NCBI RefSeq assembly: GCF_026342835.1
Contig: NZ_JAPEMI010000001.1
Coordinates: forward strand, 1,184,501 to 1,248,500
Direction: 5' to 3'
Length of the DNA: 64,000 nt
From: Streptomyces sp. NBC_00154
Lineage (GTDB): Bacteria; Actinomycetota; Actinomycetes; Streptomycetales; Streptomycetaceae
Shown here: positions 16,938 to 25,836 of the stretch, piece by piece
How the letters are laid out: every line of letters begins with the position of its first letter
Numbering within the stretch: position 1 is the stretch's first letter
Notes under the pieces: generated by a model
Databases searched by the model: none
Seen by the model: only the letters and a program-made list of their open reading frames with translations
Told to the model about the DNA's origin: nothing
Made by a program: the position numbers and the translations under genes

Positions 16938-18353
16938 TCAGCTGTCGAAGCCGAGCCCCAGCCGGTCCATCGTGCGCAGCCACAGGTTGCGCCGGCCCCC
17001 ATGACTGTCCGCCCTGGCCAGGGACCTCTTCGTGAGTTCGATCCCGGCCCAGGCGAACGGCTCCGGCGGGAACGGCATCGGCTTGGTGCGCACCATCTCC
17101 AGACCGGTCCGCTCGGTCCGTTCGCCGGAGAGCAGATCGAGCGTCACATCGGCGCCGAACCGGGTGGCCCCGACCCCGAGGCCGGTGAATCCGGCGGCGT
17201 AGGCGACCCGCCCCTGGTGGGCCGTACCGAAGAAGGCGGAGAAGCGGGAACAGGTGTCGATCGCACCGCCCCAGGCGTGACTGAAACCTACCCCTGCCAG
17301 CTGCGGGAAGCAGTCGAAGAACTGGCCCGCGAGCTTGAGGAACGTCTCCGGCCGCTGGTCGAGATCGGCGCTCAGCCGGCCACCGTACGGATAGATCGCG
17401 TCATAGCCGCCCCACAGGATCCGGTTGTCCTCGGACAGCCGGAAGTAGTGGAACTGATTGGCGCTGTCGCCCAGTCCCTGCCGGTTCTTCCAGCCGATGG
17501 AGGCGAGCTGGTCGGCGGTGAGCGGCTCGGTCATCAGCGCGTAGTCGTAGACCGGGACGGTGTACGGGCGCACTCGCTTGACCAGCGACGGGAAGATGTT
17601 CGTGCCGAGTGCGACCCGGCGGGCGAGGACCTTGCCGTACGGCGTGCGGACCGCCATCCCGGTGGCGGTCCTGGCCAGTTCGAGGCCCCGGGTGTGCTCG
17701 TACACCCGTACCCCCAGATCGAGGCAGGCCCGCTTGAGGCCCCAGGCCAGCTTGGCGGGGTGCAGCATGGCGACTCCGCGCCGGTCCCAGAGTCCGCCGA
17801 GGAAAGTCGGTGAGTCGACTTCCGCGCGCAGTGCCTCCCGGTCGAGGAATTCCACTCCGGTGAAGCCGAGTTTCTCGGCTTCCTGGTGCCATTCCCGCAG
17901 CTCTTCCAGCTGATGCGGTTCGGTGGCGACATCGATTTCGCCGGTGCGCTCGAATGCGCAGTCGATGGAGTAGCGGGCGACGGCCGCCTCGATGGCGTCG
18001 AGGTTCTGCTCGCCCAGCTCCTCCAGCTTCTTGATCTCGTCCGGCCAGCGTTCCAGGCCGTTGGGGAGGCCGTGGGTGAGGGAGGCGGCGCAGAATCCGC
18101 CGTTGCGGCCCGAGGCGGCCCAGCCCACCTCGTGCCCCTCGATCAGTACGACGTCCCGTTCCGGATCGCGTTCCTTGGCGATCAGCGCGGTCCACAGTCC
18201 GCTGTATCCGCCGCCGATGACGAGCAGATCGCAGTGCTCGTCGCCGGTGAGCGCGGGAAGCGCGTCGGGCCTGCCGGGATCGTCCAGCCAGAACGAGACC
18301 GGTCGTGCGCCGGAGAGTGATTGTGCAGCAGTACGCATGGCAGCTGGGGCCAT
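16938..18353 (-). CDS. FAD-dependent amine oxidoreductase, gamma-glutamylputrescine-oxidase-like
   Basis: Predicted DAO-family flavoenzyme that oxidises an amine, most likely a gamma-glutamyl-polyamine or related compound given the transporter genes it follows. The 471-residue protein begins with an FAD-binding Rossmann fold, LLVIGGGYSGLWTALIAKE, at about residues 35-55. GHEVGWAASGRNGGFC is the second typical PuuB/DAO segment, and FTGLGVGATRFGAD closes the FAD site. Start ATG at 18353 (MAPAAMRTAAQ) has AAGGAG nine bases upstream. It is the last gene of the operon that starts with the dehydrogenase at 24126, 23 bases after potC. The 342-base gap 16596-16937 downstream contains the chitinase promoter and no other gene that I can see. 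Confidence 0.87.
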   Translation of the reverse strand: MAPAAMRTAAQSLSGARPVSFWLDDPGRPDALPALTGDEHCDLLVIGGGYSGLWTALIAKERDPERDVVLIEGHEVGWAASGRNGGFCAASLTHGLPNGLERWPDEIKKLEELGEQNLDAIEAAVARYSIDCAFERTGEIDVATEPHQLEELREWHQEAEKLGFTGVEFLDREALRAEVDSPTFLGGLWDRRGVAMLHPAKLAWGLKRACLDLGVRVYEHTRGLELARTATGMAVRTPYGKVLARRVALGTNIFPSLVKRVRPYTVPVYDYALMTEPLTADQLASIGWKNRQGLGDSANQFHYFRLSEDNRILWGGYDAIYPYGGRLSADLDQRPETFLKLAGQFFDCFPQLAGVGFSHAWGGAIDTCSRFSAFFGTAHQGRVAYAAGFTGLGVGATRFGADVTLDLLSGERTERTGLEMVRTKPMPFPPEPFAWAGIELTKRSLARADSHGGRRNLWLRTMDRLGLGFDS

Positions 18354-18376
18354 GGTTTCCAACTCCTTCAGGACTT

Positions 18377-19180
18377 TCAGGGTCGTGCGCTGTTTTTTCG
18401 CCGGTTCGTGATGAGTTGGCCGGCGACAACCACCAGAACGGCAATGACGAACATCGCCGTGCCGATGACGTTGATCTGCACGGGTGTGCCGCGCTGCGCC
18501 GAACCCCACACGTACATGGGGAAGGTCACGGTCGAGCCCGCGTTGAAATTGGTGATGATGAAATCGTCGAAGGAGAGCGCGAAGGCGAGCAGCGCTCCCG
18601 CGGCGATTCCGGGGGCGGCGATCGGCAGGGTCACCCGGACGAAGGTCTGCACGGGTCCCGCGTACAGATCGCGGGCCGCCTCCTCCAGTCGCGGGTCCAT
18701 CGACATCACGCGCGCCTTGACCGCCGTCACGACGAAGCTCAGGCAGAACATGATGTGTGCGATGAGGATCGTCCAGAAACCCAGTTGGGCGCCCATGTTG
18801 AGGAAGAGCGTAAGCAGTGAGGCGGCCATGACGACCTCGGGCATCGCCATCGGCAGGAAGATCAGCGAGTTGATCGCGCCGCGCGCCCGGAAGCGGTAGC
18901 GGACCAGCGCGAAGGCGATCATCGTGCCGAGCGCGGTCGCGCCGATCGTCGCCCAGGTGGCGATCTGGAGGGAGAGCGAGAGCGAGCCGCACATGTCGGC
19001 GACGCCGCAGGGGTCCGTCCAGGCGTCCAGCGAGAAGCGCTGCCAGGCGTAGTTGAAGCGCCCGTTCGGCTTGTTGAAGGAGAACACCATCACGACGATG
19101 TTCGGAAGAATCATGTAGGCGAGGGTCAGCAGACCCGCGATGACGATCAGATGGCGGCGGAGCCAGCGCAGTACGGGCAT
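18377..19180 (-). CDS. potC: Polyamine ABC transporter permease PotC
   Basis: One of two inner-membrane channel subunits of a spermidine/putrescine importer. The 267-residue protein has six predicted membrane helices. It carries the cytoplasmic EAA loop that docks to the ATPase, EEAARDLYAGPVQTFVRVTLP without the last residue, at about 155-175. Its ATG (19180) overlaps the potB stop codon by one base, so the two are translationally coupled. It forms a heterodimer with PotB. Confidence 0.93.
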   Translation of the reverse strand: MPVLRWLRRHLIVIAGLLTLAYMILPNIVVMVFSFNKPNGRFNYAWQRFSLDAWTDPCGVADMCGSLSLSLQIATWATIGATALGTMIAFALVRYRFRARGAINSLIFLPMAMPEVVMAASLLTLFLNMGAQLGFWTILIAHIMFCLSFVVTAVKARVMSMDPRLEEAARDLYAGPVQTFVRVTLPIAAPGIAAGALLAFALSFDDFIITNFNAGSTVTFPMYVWGSAQRGTPVQINVIGTAMFVIAVLVVVAGQLITNRRKNSARP

Positions 19181-20112
19181 CAGACCAGGTCCTCCGTCCC
19201 GGAGCGGCGGATGTAGACGGTCACCATCAGCAGGACGACCGCCATGAGGATGAAGGAGAGCGCGGCGGCCATCGGGTAGTCGAGGACGCGCAGGAACTGG
19301 GTCTGGATGACGCTGCCGACCATCTTGGTGTCGGTGGAGCCCAGCAGTTCGGCGTTGACGTAGTCACCGCTGGCCGGGATGAAGGTCAGCAGCGTGCCCG
19401 AGACGACACCCGGCATGGAGAGCGGGAACGTCACCTTGCGGAAGGTGGTGGCGGGGGTGGCGTACAGATCGCCGGCCGCCTCGTGCAGCCTGCCGTCGAT
19501 CCGCTCCAGCGAGGTGTAGAGCGGCAGGATCATGAACGGCAGGAAGTTGTACGTGAGACCGCAGACGACAGCCATCGGCGTGGCCAGCACCCGGTTGTTC
19601 TCGGTCCAGCCGAGCCAGCTGGTGACATCCAGGACGTGCAGGGCGTTCAGTACGTCGACGACCGCGCCGCCGTCCGCGAGGATCGTCTTCCAGGCGAGGG
19701 TACGGATCAGGAAGCTGGTGAAGAAGGGCGCGATGACCAGCACCAGCACCAGATTGCGCCAGCGGCCCGCCTTGAACGCGATGAGATACGCGAGCGGGTA
19801 GCCGAGCAGCAGGCAGAGAATCGTCGCGGTGCCCGCGTACAGCAGGGACCGGATGAACTGCGGGTAGTACTCGGACAGCGCGACCCAGTAGGTCTGGACG
19901 TGCCAGGTGACCTCGAACCCCTTCTCCAGGGATCCGGTCTGTACGGAGGTCGATGCCTGGTAGACCATCGGCAGGGCGAAGAAGACGACCAGCCAGAGGA
20001 TGCCGGGGAGCAGCAGCCAGTACGGGACGAGCCGCTTGCGGGTGGAGGCCTTGCGTACGGGGAGTTCGGCGGGGTCCTTGGGCGGCGCGGGCGGCGCTTC
20101 GGTGACGGTCAC
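19180..20112 (-). CDS. potB: Polyamine ABC transporter permease PotB
   Basis: Second membrane subunit of the polyamine importer. GTG at 20112 (VTVTEAPPAPPKD) overlaps the potA stop in a GTGA arrangement, with GGAGG seven bases before it. The 310-residue product has six membrane helices starting at YWLLLPGILWLVVFFALPM, and the EAA loop in HEAAGDLYATPATTFRKVTFP minus its last residue. Earlier in-frame codons belong to the shadow frame of potA and are not used. Confidence 0.93.
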   Translation of the reverse strand: MTVTEAPPAPPKDPAELPVRKASTRKRLVPYWLLLPGILWLVVFFALPMVYQASTSVQTGSLEKGFEVTWHVQTYWVALSEYYPQFIRSLLYAGTATILCLLLGYPLAYLIAFKAGRWRNLVLVLVIAPFFTSFLIRTLAWKTILADGGAVVDVLNALHVLDVTSWLGWTENNRVLATPMAVVCGLTYNFLPFMILPLYTSLERIDGRLHEAAGDLYATPATTFRKVTFPLSMPGVVSGTLLTFIPASGDYVNAELLGSTDTKMVGSVIQTQFLRVLDYPMAAALSFILMAVVLLMVTVYIRRSGTEDLV

Positions 20113-21260
20113 GTCGCGTCCTCCACCGTCTCCACACCGGCGTCGATGTCCTGGGCCGCGTCGAGGCCGAAGGTGTGCTCCGGGTTCCAGTGCAGGACGA
20201 CCTCGGCGCCGCGGGTGAGTCCCGCGCGATGCCCGACGTTCTGCTCGTACACCTGCAGTGCCTTGCCGGCCGGGCTCTCCACCACGTACTGCGTGGAGAC
20301 GCCGATGAAGCTGGAGTCGACGATCCGGCCGGTCACCCGGTTGCGTCCGGCGGCTATGGTGTCGGCTTCGCCGGCAGATGCGAGGGAGATCTTCTCCGGG
20401 CGGATGCCGACCAGGATCCTCCCGCCGAGGGCGGTGGGTGCCGAGCATCGCCCGGCGGGCAGTCGCAGAGTGCTGCCGCCCACGCCGACGAGGATGTCCG
20501 TGCCGGACTCGGTGATCTCGCCCTCGATGAGGTTGGAGGTGCCGAGGAAGTTGGCGACGAAGGTCGTCTTCGGGTTCTCGTACAGATCGGCGGGGGCACC
20601 GAGCTGCTCGACGCGGCCCGCGTTCATCACCGCGACGGTGTCGGCCATGGTCATGGCCTCCTCCTGGTCGTGGGTGACATGGATGAACGTGATGCCGACC
20701 TCCGTCTGGATGCGCTTGAGCTCGAGCTGCATCTGGCGGCGCAGCTTGAGGTCGAGGGCGCCGAGCGGCTCGTCGAGCAGGAGCACCTGCGGGTGGTTGA
20801 TCAGGGCTCGGGCGACGGCTACGCGCTGCTGCTGACCGCCGGAGAGCTGGTGCGGTTTGCGCTTCGCGAAGTCGCCGAGCTGAACGAGCTCCAGCATGTC
20901 GTCGACCTGCTTCTTCACCGACTTGACGCCGCGCCGGCGCAGACCGAAGGCGACGTTCTCGGTGATGTCCAGGTGCGGGAAGAGCGCGTAGCTCTGAAAG
21001 ACGGTGTTGACGGGCCGCTTGTACGGGGGCAGGTCGGTGATGTCCCGGCCGCCGAGCGAGATGGTGCCGGTGGTGGCCTCCTCCAGCCCCGCGATCATCC
21101 GCAGGGTGGTGGTCTTGCCGCAGCCGGACGCTCCGAGCAGGGCGAAGAAGGAACCCTGCGGGACGGTCAGGTCGAGCGGCTGGACGGCGGCGAAGGAACC
21201 GTACATCTTGCTGATCCCGGTGAGGCGGACGTCGCCGCCTTCTGTCTGCTGCTGTGTCAT
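20109..21260 (-). CDS. potA: Polyamine ABC transporter ATP-binding protein PotA
   Basis: ATPase driving the polyamine importer at the cytoplasmic face. The 383 residues hold Walker A GASGCGKTT, Q-loop, signature LSGGQQQRVAVARAL, Walker B VLLLDEPLGALD and the switch histidine in HVTHDQEEAM. A C-terminal TOBE regulatory domain follows (about 280-370), as in PotA and other MOI-type importers. ATG at 21260 begins MTQQQTEGG. It lies 58 bases downstream of potD and overlaps potB by four bases. Confidence 0.96.
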   Translation of the reverse strand: MTQQQTEGGDVRLTGISKMYGSFAAVQPLDLTVPQGSFFALLGASGCGKTTTLRMIAGLEEATTGTISLGGRDITDLPPYKRPVNTVFQSYALFPHLDITENVAFGLRRRGVKSVKKQVDDMLELVQLGDFAKRKPHQLSGGQQQRVAVARALINHPQVLLLDEPLGALDLKLRRQMQLELKRIQTEVGITFIHVTHDQEEAMTMADTVAVMNAGRVEQLGAPADLYENPKTTFVANFLGTSNLIEGEITESGTDILVGVGGSTLRLPAGRCSAPTALGGRILVGIRPEKISLASAGEADTIAAGRNRVTGRIVDSSFIGVSTQYVVESPAGKALQVYEQNVGHRAGLTRGAEVVLHWNPEHTFGLDAAQDIDAGVETVEDAT

Positions 21261-21318
21261 GGGTCGCAGTCCCAGTGGTGTCAGGGGGAGATCGGGCGAG
21301 GGGGAAAAGGCACGGCGG

Positions 21319-22569
21319 TCAGGCGCCGATGAGCTTGGCGAACTTCTCCTCGTACGCCGTCTCTTCCTTGCTTGTCAGCGAGCGGAAGGCGTGCGATCGG
21401 GCCGCCATCTCCTTGTCGGGAAGGATGAGTGTGTTGGCAGCCATCGCCTTGTCGATCTTGGTGAGTTCCTCGCGGACACCGTCGACAGGACAGACATAGT
21501 TGATGTAGGCGGCAAGCTGGGCGGCGACCGGCGGCTCGTAGTAGTAGTCGATGAGCTTCTCGGCGTTGGTCTTGTGCCGGGCCTTGGCGGGGACCAGCAT
21601 GTTGTCGCTCGACGTGATGTAACCGGCGGCCGGGATCGCGTACTTGATGTCCGGGTTTCCGGACTGGAGCTGGATGATGTCGCCGGCCCACGCGATGCAG
21701 GCGGCGATGTCACCCTTGTCGAGGTCCGCGGTGTAGTCGTTGCCGGTGAAGCGGCGGATCTGCTTCTTGTCGACGCCCTTCTGGATCCGGCCGATCGCCG
21801 CGTCGAAGTCGGCGTCCGTGAACGTCCCGGGGTCCTTGCCCATGTCGAGCAGGGTCATGCCGACGGAGTCACGCATCTCGGAGAGGAACCCGACCCGGCC
21901 CTTGAGGGAGGGGTCGTCGAGCAGCTGCGTGATGGAGTCGACCTTGCGTCCGCCGGTCGCCTTGGAGTTGTAGGCGATGACGGTCGGAATGCCGGTCCAG
22001 GGGTACGAGTAGGCGCGGCCCGGGTCCCAGTCGGGGGTGCGGAACTGGGACGAGAGATTGGCGAAGGCGTGCGGCAGGTTCACCGGGTCGAGCTTCTGGG
22101 CCCAGCCGAGCCGGATGATCCGCGCGGCCAGCCAGTCGGTGACGATGATGAGGTCCCGGCCGGTGTCCTGGCCCGCGGCCAGCTGCGGCTTTATCTTGCC
22201 GAAGAATTCGACGTTGTCGTTGATGTCCTCGGTGTACTTGACCTTGATCCCGGTGCGTTTCGTGAACGCCTCCAGGGTGGGCCGGTGCTTCTCGTCCTCA
22301 CTGACGTCCATGTATTCGGTCCAGTTGGAGAAGTTGATCTGCTTCTCCTTGGCCGAATGGTCGTCCGAGGCCGCTGCGGCGTCCCCTTCCCGCTTCGCGG
22401 GCGGAATACCGCATGCGCTCAGCGTCCCCAGTCCGCCGAGCGCGAGCGCGCCCAGACCGGAGGCGCGGATGAGTGAACGCCGGGTGAGGGCGCCCCTGCC
22501 GCTGGTCAGACTGCGCCGCATCGCGGCCAGCTGCGCTGCAGAGAGGTGCTCCGGCTCGTACTGCTCCAT
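21319..22569 (-). CDS. potD: Polyamine ABC transporter substrate-binding lipoprotein PotD
   Basis: Extracytoplasmic polyamine receptor of the importer. The 416-residue precursor has a twin-arginine-like segment TRRSLIRASG, a hydrophobic stretch and the lipobox LSAC, so it is probably Tat-exported and lipid-anchored at that cysteine (about residue 53). FSNWTEYMD and the tyrosine/aspartate-rich DYYYEPPVAAQ match PotD-family binding proteins. ATG at 22569 (MEQYEPEHLSAAQ) gives an unusually long n-region of about 30 residues before the RR pair. It sits 42 bases after the aldehyde dehydrogenase gene in the same operon. Confidence 0.94.
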   Translation of the reverse strand: MEQYEPEHLSAAQLAAMRRSLTSGRGALTRRSLIRASGLGALALGGLGTLSACGIPPAKREGDAAAASDDHSAKEKQINFSNWTEYMDVSEDEKHRPTLEAFTKRTGIKVKYTEDINDNVEFFGKIKPQLAAGQDTGRDLIIVTDWLAARIIRLGWAQKLDPVNLPHAFANLSSQFRTPDWDPGRAYSYPWTGIPTVIAYNSKATGGRKVDSITQLLDDPSLKGRVGFLSEMRDSVGMTLLDMGKDPGTFTDADFDAAIGRIQKGVDKKQIRRFTGNDYTADLDKGDIAACIAWAGDIIQLQSGNPDIKYAIPAAGYITSSDNMLVPAKARHKTNAEKLIDYYYEPPVAAQLAAYINYVCPVDGVREELTKIDKAMAANTLILPDKEMAARSHAFRSLTSKEETAYEEKFAKLIGA

Positions 22570-22611
22570 GCGCGTTGCCCTTTCGGGTGGGAATGGCCGT
22601 GGTCGGCCGGG

Positions 22612-24126
22612 CTATCGGTCCCCGAAGATCGTGCGGTGCCAGTCCTTGCGGGCGACCGCGGTGTTGTCATACATCACGTGCTTGACCTGCGTGTACTCCT
22701 CGAAGGAGTACGCCGACATGTCCTTGCCGAAGCCGCTGGCCTTGTATCCGCCGTGTGGCATCTCGCTGATGATCGGAATGTGGTCGTTGACCCAGACGCA
22801 GCCCGCCTTGATCTCGCGAGTGGCGCGGCCCGCCCGGTACACGTCCCGGCTCCAGGCGGAGGCGGCGAGTCCGTACGGGGTGTCGTTGGCAAGAGCGATG
22901 CCCTCGTCGTCGGTGTCGAAGGGCAGCACGACCAGGACCGGGCCGAAGATCTCCGACTGGACGATCTCGCTGTCCTGGGCGGCTCCGGCGACCAGCGTCG
23001 GCCGGTAGTAGGCGCCGTCCTCGAGGTCGCCGCCGGGCGCCTCGCCACCGGTGACGACGGTGGCGTACGCACGGGCGCGCTCGACGAATCCGGCGACCCG
23101 GTCCCGCTGGGCGTGGCTGATCAGCGGGCCGAGGTCGGTCGACGGGTCGAAGGGGTCGCCGAGCCGGACGGTCGCCATCAGCTCGGCGACCCCATTGACG
23201 AAGGCGTCGTAGAGCGGGCGCTGGACATAGGCGCGGGTGGCGGCGGTGCAGTCCTGGCCGGTGTTGATGAGCGCTCCGGCGACCGCGCCGTTGACGGCGG
23301 CGTCGAGGTCGGCGTCGTCGAACACCAGGAAGGGGGCCTTGCCGCCCAGTTCGAGGTGGAGGCGCTTGACGGTCGCGGTGGCGATCTCGGCGACCCGCTT
23401 GCCCACCGCGGTGGACCCGGTGAAGGAGGTCATCACGACGTCCGGGTGGCCGACCAGGTGCTCGCCCGCGTCCTTGCCCGCCCCGGTGACGATGTTGATC
23501 ACGCCGTCCGGGATGCCTGCCTCGGTGGCCGCCTGCGCGAACATCAACGAGGTCAGCGGGGTGATCTCGGCGGGCTTCAGCACGATCGTGTTGCCTGCCG
23601 CGATCGCCGGGAGGATCTTCCAGGCGGCCATCTGGAGCGGGTAGTTCCAGGGAGCGATGGAGCCGACGACACCGATCGCCTCACGACGTACGTACGAGGT
23701 GTGGTCGCCGTCGTACTCGCCCGCGGACCTGCCCTCCAGATGGCGGGCGGCGCCCGCGAAGAAGGAGGTGTTGTCGATGGTCCCCGGCACGTCGAACTCG
23801 GTGGAGAGCTTGATCGGCTTGCCGCACTGGAGCGACTCGGCGTACGCGAAGTCGCCGGCCTGCTCGGCGAGTACGGCGGCGAAGCGGTGCATCGCCTCGG
23901 ACCGCTCGGCCGGTGTGGCGCCGGACCAGCCGGGGAAGGCTTCCCGGGCGGCGGCGACGGCCGCGTCGACATCGGCGGTGCCCGCCAGCTCGTAGGTGTA
24001 GACGGTCTCGCCCGTCGCCGGGTTCACGACCGCGTGACTGCGTCCCGATGTGCCGGACCGCAGACTTCCGCCGATGTACTGCGCGCCGTCCGCGAAGCGG
24101 TCCTGCACCTGGAAGCCGTTGCCCAT
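22612..24126 (-). CDS. Gamma-aminobutyraldehyde-type dehydrogenase
   Basis: Aldehyde dehydrogenase heading the polyamine operon; the likely reaction is NAD-dependent oxidation of 4-aminobutyraldehyde or its gamma-glutamyl derivative. The 504-residue protein shows VGSIAPWNYPLQMAAWK, SFTGSTAVGK, the base in LHLELGGKAP and the nucleophile in NTGQDCTAATR, the last being typical of aminobutyraldehyde/betaine-aldehyde dehydrogenases. ATG at 24126 (MGNGFQVQDRFADG) has GGAGGAG eight bases upstream. Downstream are potD, potA, potB, potC and the flavin amine oxidase in one direction with small gaps, so uptake and oxidation are co-transcribed. The substrate is inferred from this setting. Confidence 0.9.
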   Translation of the reverse strand: MGNGFQVQDRFADGAQYIGGSLRSGTSGRSHAVVNPATGETVYTYELAGTADVDAAVAAAREAFPGWSGATPAERSEAMHRFAAVLAEQAGDFAYAESLQCGKPIKLSTEFDVPGTIDNTSFFAGAARHLEGRSAGEYDGDHTSYVRREAIGVVGSIAPWNYPLQMAAWKILPAIAAGNTIVLKPAEITPLTSLMFAQAATEAGIPDGVINIVTGAGKDAGEHLVGHPDVVMTSFTGSTAVGKRVAEIATATVKRLHLELGGKAPFLVFDDADLDAAVNGAVAGALINTGQDCTAATRAYVQRPLYDAFVNGVAELMATVRLGDPFDPSTDLGPLISHAQRDRVAGFVERARAYATVVTGGEAPGGDLEDGAYYRPTLVAGAAQDSEIVQSEIFGPVLVVLPFDTDDEGIALANDTPYGLAASAWSRDVYRAGRATREIKAGCVWVNDHIPIISEMPHGGYKASGFGKDMSAYSFEEYTQVKHVMYDNTAVARKDWHRTIFGDR

Positions 24127-24332
24127 GACGCTCTCCTCCGCCGCTGTTCCCGTCGACCGGGGCGGCGTAGCTTCTGCTCGAATTGAGTGCCGATCCTGAC
24201 AGAGGACACTGAGCCCAACAAGTGATTCCGTTGTTGCCTTTTGGTTACGCGACGGAATCTGTCGACCATGTGTCGCGTCGATACGGAATTCCCCGTACGG
24301 AGTGTCAGTGGCGGATGCCACACTCGCATGTC

Positions 24333-24881
24333 ATGGAGCACATGAACGATCTTGTGGCGCGGACCCGTCGCGGCGAGCAGGTGAAGTACCTGCGGTTCTG
24401 GGGACACCGCCCGCTCCCGGACGGGCGGATCGGTGCGAGCTGTCTCAGTCAGTGGTGGCCGTCGCCGTTCACCGTCGACGGCGTGGCGTACGCGTCGGCC
24501 GAGCACTGGATGATGGCCGGCAAGGCGCGGCTCTTCGGCGACGAGGAGGCGGAGCACCGGGCCGTGTCCGCGAGCAGTCCCGCTGCGGCGAAGAAGACGG
24601 GCCGGCTGGTCCGCGGTTTCGACGAGTCCGTGTGGGAGCGGGAGCGGTTCGCTCTGGTGGTGGCGGGCAGCGTCCACAAGTTCGGCCAGAACGCCGAGCT
24701 GCGGGAATTCCTGGTGAACACCGGGGACCGGGTGCTCGTCGAAGCCAGCCCCGTGGACCGGATCTGGGGCATCGGGCTGGCGGCGGACGATCCGCGTGCC
24801 GAGAACCCGGCGCGCTGGCGCGGGCTGAATCTGTTGGGGTTCGCGCTGATGGACGCGCGGGCGGAGCTGCGCACGCCATGA
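24333..24881 (+). CDS. NADAR-family (YbiA-like) protein
   Basis: NADAR proteins (DUF1768, formerly linked to riboflavin intermediates) are N-glycosidases acting on ADP-ribose-type or damaged riboflavin-pathway substrates. The 182-residue product carries the family landmarks FTVDGVAYASAEHWMMAGKA, LRGFDE-like LVRGFDESVWERERF and the C-terminal RIWGIGLAADD...WRGLNLLG. The start is ambiguous: ATG at 24333 (MEHMNDLVARTRRG) is given, while ATG at 24342 has GGAG closer to the usual spacing. It diverges from the polyamine operon and is probably unrelated to it. Confidence 0.85.
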   Translation: MEHMNDLVARTRRGEQVKYLRFWGHRPLPDGRIGASCLSQWWPSPFTVDGVAYASAEHWMMAGKARLFGDEEAEHRAVSASSPAAAKKTGRLVRGFDESVWERERFALVVAGSVHKFGQNAELREFLVNTGDRVLVEASPVDRIWGIGLAADDPRAENPARWRGLNLLGFALMDARAELRTP

Positions 24882-24900
24882 GGCGGCCCGGATGCGCGAC

Positions 24901-24933
24901 GGCCGGGCGGACCGGAGCCCGGCCCGCCCGGCC
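24901..24933. terminator. Bidirectional hairpin between convergent genes
   Basis: GGCCGGGCGG (24901-24910) pairs with CCGCCCGGCC (24924-24933) across a 13-base loop. It lies between the convergent NADAR gene and the DUF4190 membrane protein gene and may serve both. Confidence 0.6.
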
Positions 24934-24992
24934 ATCGGGTGGGATACGCGGCACCGGTCCCGCAAGGTTCCGGTACCGCCGCCCGGCATCGC

Positions 24993-25703
24993 CTATCGCG
25001 TGACGTCGACGACCAGGGACGAGGAGTACGGGTCGTCGTTGTAGGTGTTGTCGTCGAACTCATCGGCATGGGTGACGAACAGCCAGATGAAGAAGCCGAT
25101 GATCGCCACCCCGAGAACCATGCCGATGGACCCCATGATGATCCCGGCGAGCGCCTGACCGCTGTTGGTCGCCTCGCCGCGCTGCACCCGCTTACGGCCC
25201 AGGATGCCGAAGATCAGGGCGAGTGCGCCCAGGATCAGACTGGGTATCCCGTAGATGCAGAACAGGCAGACGGCCAGGATGCCGAGCACCATGGCTGCCG
25301 TACCCATGCCGTTGGAAGGCGCACTGCCCCAGGACGTCTGGCCGTAGGCGGAATACCCCGGGTAGCTCCCGTACTGCGCGCCCGGCGCGGCCGGGTAGCC
25401 GTACTGCCCCGCGGCCGGCGGGACCTGCTGGCCCGGTCCGTTCGGTGCGATCGGCGGCGGCGGTACCTCCCCGGGGCCGGAGGCCGGCGCCGGCCCCGTC
25501 GGAGCTCCCGGACCGAACCCCGGTCCGGTGGCAGGTGCGGACCCTTCCCCCACACCCGGCATCGAGGTCACGGTCGGCTGGTCGTGCACAGCAGGCGGAC
25601 GAGGATCACCGGACGGCTTCTCCAGCGGCACTCTGCTGTCCGGCGGAGCCCATGGGTCGCGTGGCTCCGCCCCGCCCCCTGGCTGCTCTGTGTTGTCTGA
25701 CAT
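24993..25703 (-). CDS. DUF4190 membrane protein with proline-rich N-terminus
   Basis: Membrane protein of unknown function. Start ATG at 25703 (MSDNTEQPGGG) has GGGAGG upstream. About 140 residues of Pro/Gly/Ala/Tyr-rich disordered sequence precede two predicted membrane helices (about 143-172 and 190-212), joined by LGRKRVQRGEATNSGQALAG, the hallmark of DUF4190 domains common in Streptomyces. The 236-residue size is normal for the family. Its promoter faces that of the deaminase gene at 25837. Confidence 0.82.
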   Translation of the reverse strand: MSDNTEQPGGGAEPRDPWAPPDSRVPLEKPSGDPRPPAVHDQPTVTSMPGVGEGSAPATGPGFGPGAPTGPAPASGPGEVPPPPIAPNGPGQQVPPAAGQYGYPAAPGAQYGSYPGYSAYGQTSWGSAPSNGMGTAAMVLGILAVCLFCIYGIPSLILGALALIFGILGRKRVQRGEATNSGQALAGIIMGSIGMVLGVAIIGFFIWLFVTHADEFDDNTYNDDPYSSSLVVDVTR

Positions 25704-25836
25704 GGGCCTCCCCCATCGTGGTCCCGTCATGCTACGGCCCGCTCCCGCCGGTCCGGCCCCGGCCTACGATGATCCCCGTCCCGCCCCGGGCCGCAATGCG
25801 CCCGGACCGCTCGAACCGCACGTTCCGGAGGATCCG